NCBI GenBank assembly: GCA_964484395.1 | Contig: CAZAFM010000029.1 | Span: 1-23,800, forward strand | Direction of reading: 5' to 3' | Length of the DNA: 23,800 nucleotides | DNA from: CAZAFM01 sp964484395 | GTDB taxonomy: Bacteria; Campylobacterota; Campylobacteria; Campylobacterales; CAZAFM01 | In this document: in pieces, positions 23,062 through 23,800 of the stretch | Layout of the letters: every line of letters starts with the position of its first letter | Position numbering within the stretch: position 1 is the stretch's first letter | Translations under genes and position numbers: made by a program | Notes under the pieces: generated by a model | Told to the model about the DNA's origin: nothing | The model's database searches: none | Seen by the model: the letters and a program-made list of their open reading frames with translations, nothing else

Positions 23062-23561
23062 TGTTTAACAAGGTGATACTAGTAGGTAACCTCACTCGTG
23101 ATGTGGAGCTAAGATACACTCCTGGAGGACTAGCTATCTCAAAGTTAGGACTTGCGACAAATAGAAGATATAAAAATCAACAAGGTGAGCAAAAAGAGGA
23201 AGTTTGCTTTGTTGATATCAACATATTTGGTAGGACTGCTGAAGTTGCAAACCAGTATCTAAAGAAGGGGTCAAAGGTTCTTATTGAAGGTCGTTTGGTT
23301 CTAGAGCAGTGGACAGACCAAAGCGGGCAAAAAAGAAGTAGGCATACTGTAACTGCTGAGAGTATGCAGATGATGGATAGTAAAGGAAGTAGTGGCGGTA
23401 GCTACAACAAAGATTCATATAGTGATGATTATGGTTATGATAGTAACTCATACAGCCCACCTAAAAATGATGATTTTGGAGCACCAGCCTCTTCTAAGCC
23501 ATCAGCTCCTAACAAAAAGAGTGATGACTTCAATATAGAGGATGACGATATCCCATTTTAA
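23061..23561 (+). CDS. ssb: Single-stranded DNA-binding protein
   Basis: SSB coats single-stranded DNA in replication, repair and transformation and recruits partners through its C-terminal tip. The 166 residues have the OB fold at 1 to about 108 (MFNKVILVGNLTRDVELRYT, then FVDINIFGRTAEVANQYLKKG and VLIEGRLVLEQW), a flexible Gly/Ser/Tyr/Asp linker (about 113-155), and the acidic partner-binding tip DDDIPF. It overlaps the rpsF stop by one base (TAATG), so the two are coupled. In related genomes rpsR follows directly; here the next 239 bp hold only repeats. Confidence 0.97.
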   Translation: MFNKVILVGNLTRDVELRYTPGGLAISKLGLATNRRYKNQQGEQKEEVCFVDINIFGRTAEVANQYLKKGSKVLIEGRLVLEQWTDQSGQKRSRHTVTAESMQMMDSKGSSGGSYNKDSYSDDYGYDSNSYSPPKNDDFGAPASSKPSAPNKKSDDFNIEDDDIPF

Positions 23562-23590
23562 AATATAAAGATTCATTCATGAGCTTTGCT

Positions 23591-23626
23591 TATGAGGCAG
23601 TCTTTAGAGAGCACCAAAGGTGCGAG
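23591..23626 (+). repeat. 36-bp direct repeat, copy 1
   Basis: Begins TATGAGGCAGTCTTTAGAG and includes the GCACC-AAA-GGTGC hairpin. It matches 23736-23771 at 34 of 36 positions; the final 26 bases are identical. Confidence 0.9.
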
Positions 23627-23697
23627 AGCCTACTGCTGAAGATCCGAGCGAAGCGACAATTTCGCAACGAAGTGAGGACAAAACCAGCGTTAGCGTA

Positions 23698-23722
23698 GCC
23701 TCATGAGCTTTGCTTATGAGGC
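23698..23722. repeat. 25-nt near-perfect hairpin, second copy
   Basis: GCCTCATGAGC and GCTTATGAGGC form an 11-bp stem with one G-U pair around a TTT loop. The first copy at 23577-23598 has the same last 22 bases but lacks the leading GCC, so its stem is shorter. No T run follows, so it is not a standard terminator. Confidence 0.85.
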
Positions 23723-23735
23723 GTATCAATATAAA

Positions 23736-23771
23736 TATGAGGTAATCTTTAGAGAGCACCAAAGGTGCGAG
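23736..23771 (+). repeat. 36-bp direct repeat, copy 2
   Basis: Begins TATGAGGTAATCTTTAGAG and lies 145 bp after copy 1, from which it differs at two positions. The sequences after the two copies differ, so the repeat unit ends near GCGAG. Confidence 0.9.
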
Positions 23772-23800
23772 GGCGCTCCGCCGAGGAGAACTCAGCGTTA

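Larger units (their letters stand above)
23562..23800. repeat. Gene-free cluster of short hairpins downstream of ssb
   Basis: No credible reading frame is seen from the ssb stop to the window edge. The DNA is much more GC-rich than its surroundings and consists of short inverted repeats, several with 3-nt loops: TCATGAGC-TTT-GCTTATGA at 23577-23595 and again within 23698-23722, GCACC-AAA-GGTGC at 23611-23623 and 23756-23768, ATTTCG-CAA-CGAAGT at 23659-23673, and a looser CTCC/GGAG pair at 23776-23788. GCGAAGC at 23648-23654 matches a heptamer known to fold into a very stable DNA mini-hairpin. The cluster probably continues past the window. Its nature (REP-like element, transcript end structure or decayed mobile repeat) is not decided by the sequence. 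Confidence 0.8.

Noticed and set aside
23577..23722. Intrinsic terminators after ssb
   Set aside because: The hairpins are strong but none is followed by a T tract, and the same hairpin recurs 121 bp further on, which fits a repeat better.

Overview
This 23.8 kb window reads as a chromosomal segment of a Campylobacterota (epsilonproteobacterial) genome, most likely from the free-living Sulfurimonas/Sulfurovum-like side of the phylum; genus is not resolvable by eye. The reasons are AT-rich, densely packed coding DNA rich in AGA and ATA codons, many 1-20 bp gene overlaps, and gene orders I know from Helicobacter and Campylobacter: ilvC-minD-minE-dprA-ruvX (as at H. pylori HP0330-0334) and rnr-holA-rpsF-ssb. 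Nearly all of it is core metabolism and cell maintenance. I found no phage, IS element, CRISPR array, tRNA or rRNA.

Layout. (1) 1-161 is a gene-free repeat patch: a degenerate interspersed repeat followed by a 7-nt tandem array. (2) 162-596 (-) encodes a small exported protein. Diverging from it is a + strand operon: a five-segment membrane protein (DUF6790-like), a YgaP-type DUF2892 protein, pyrC and an unrecognised 178-aa protein. A perfect TTGACA-N17-TATAAT promoter drives it from inside the divergent gene. (3) 2870-6035 (-) holds hemL, an AtpZ/AtpI-like protein, a four-helix membrane protein, msrB and a NYN-LOTUS protein, with overlapping or near-abutting junctions. (4) A 36-codon membrane micro-ORF at 6134-6244 (+) has its own promoter. 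(5) 6260-15882 (-) is one long gene chain: ilvC, minD, minE, a YibQ-type divergent polysaccharide deacetylase, a large beta-propeller/alpha-solenoid protein, dprA, ruvX, a small unknown, a type II NADH dehydrogenase and purH. (6) 16005-23561 (+) holds ppc, then HDOD-rnr-holA, then rpsF-ssb.

How it fits together. The genes cover pyrimidine (pyrC) and purine (purH) synthesis, branched-chain amino acids (ilvC), tetrapyrrole synthesis (hemL), anaplerosis (ppc), septum placement (minDE), cell-wall or polysaccharide work (YibQ family), transformation and recombination (dprA, ruvX), respiration (NDH-2), RNA decay (rnr), and replication or translation (holA, ssb, rpsF).

Most worth a second look: a candidate S6:S18 autoregulatory leader before rpsF; a cluster of triloop mini-hairpins after ssb, where rpsR is expected; the propeller-plus-solenoid protein beside minDE and the deacetylase; two competing ribosome-binding sites that would give exported and cytosolic MsrB; and the 36-aa micro-ORF. 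I did not find a clearly new multi-gene system.
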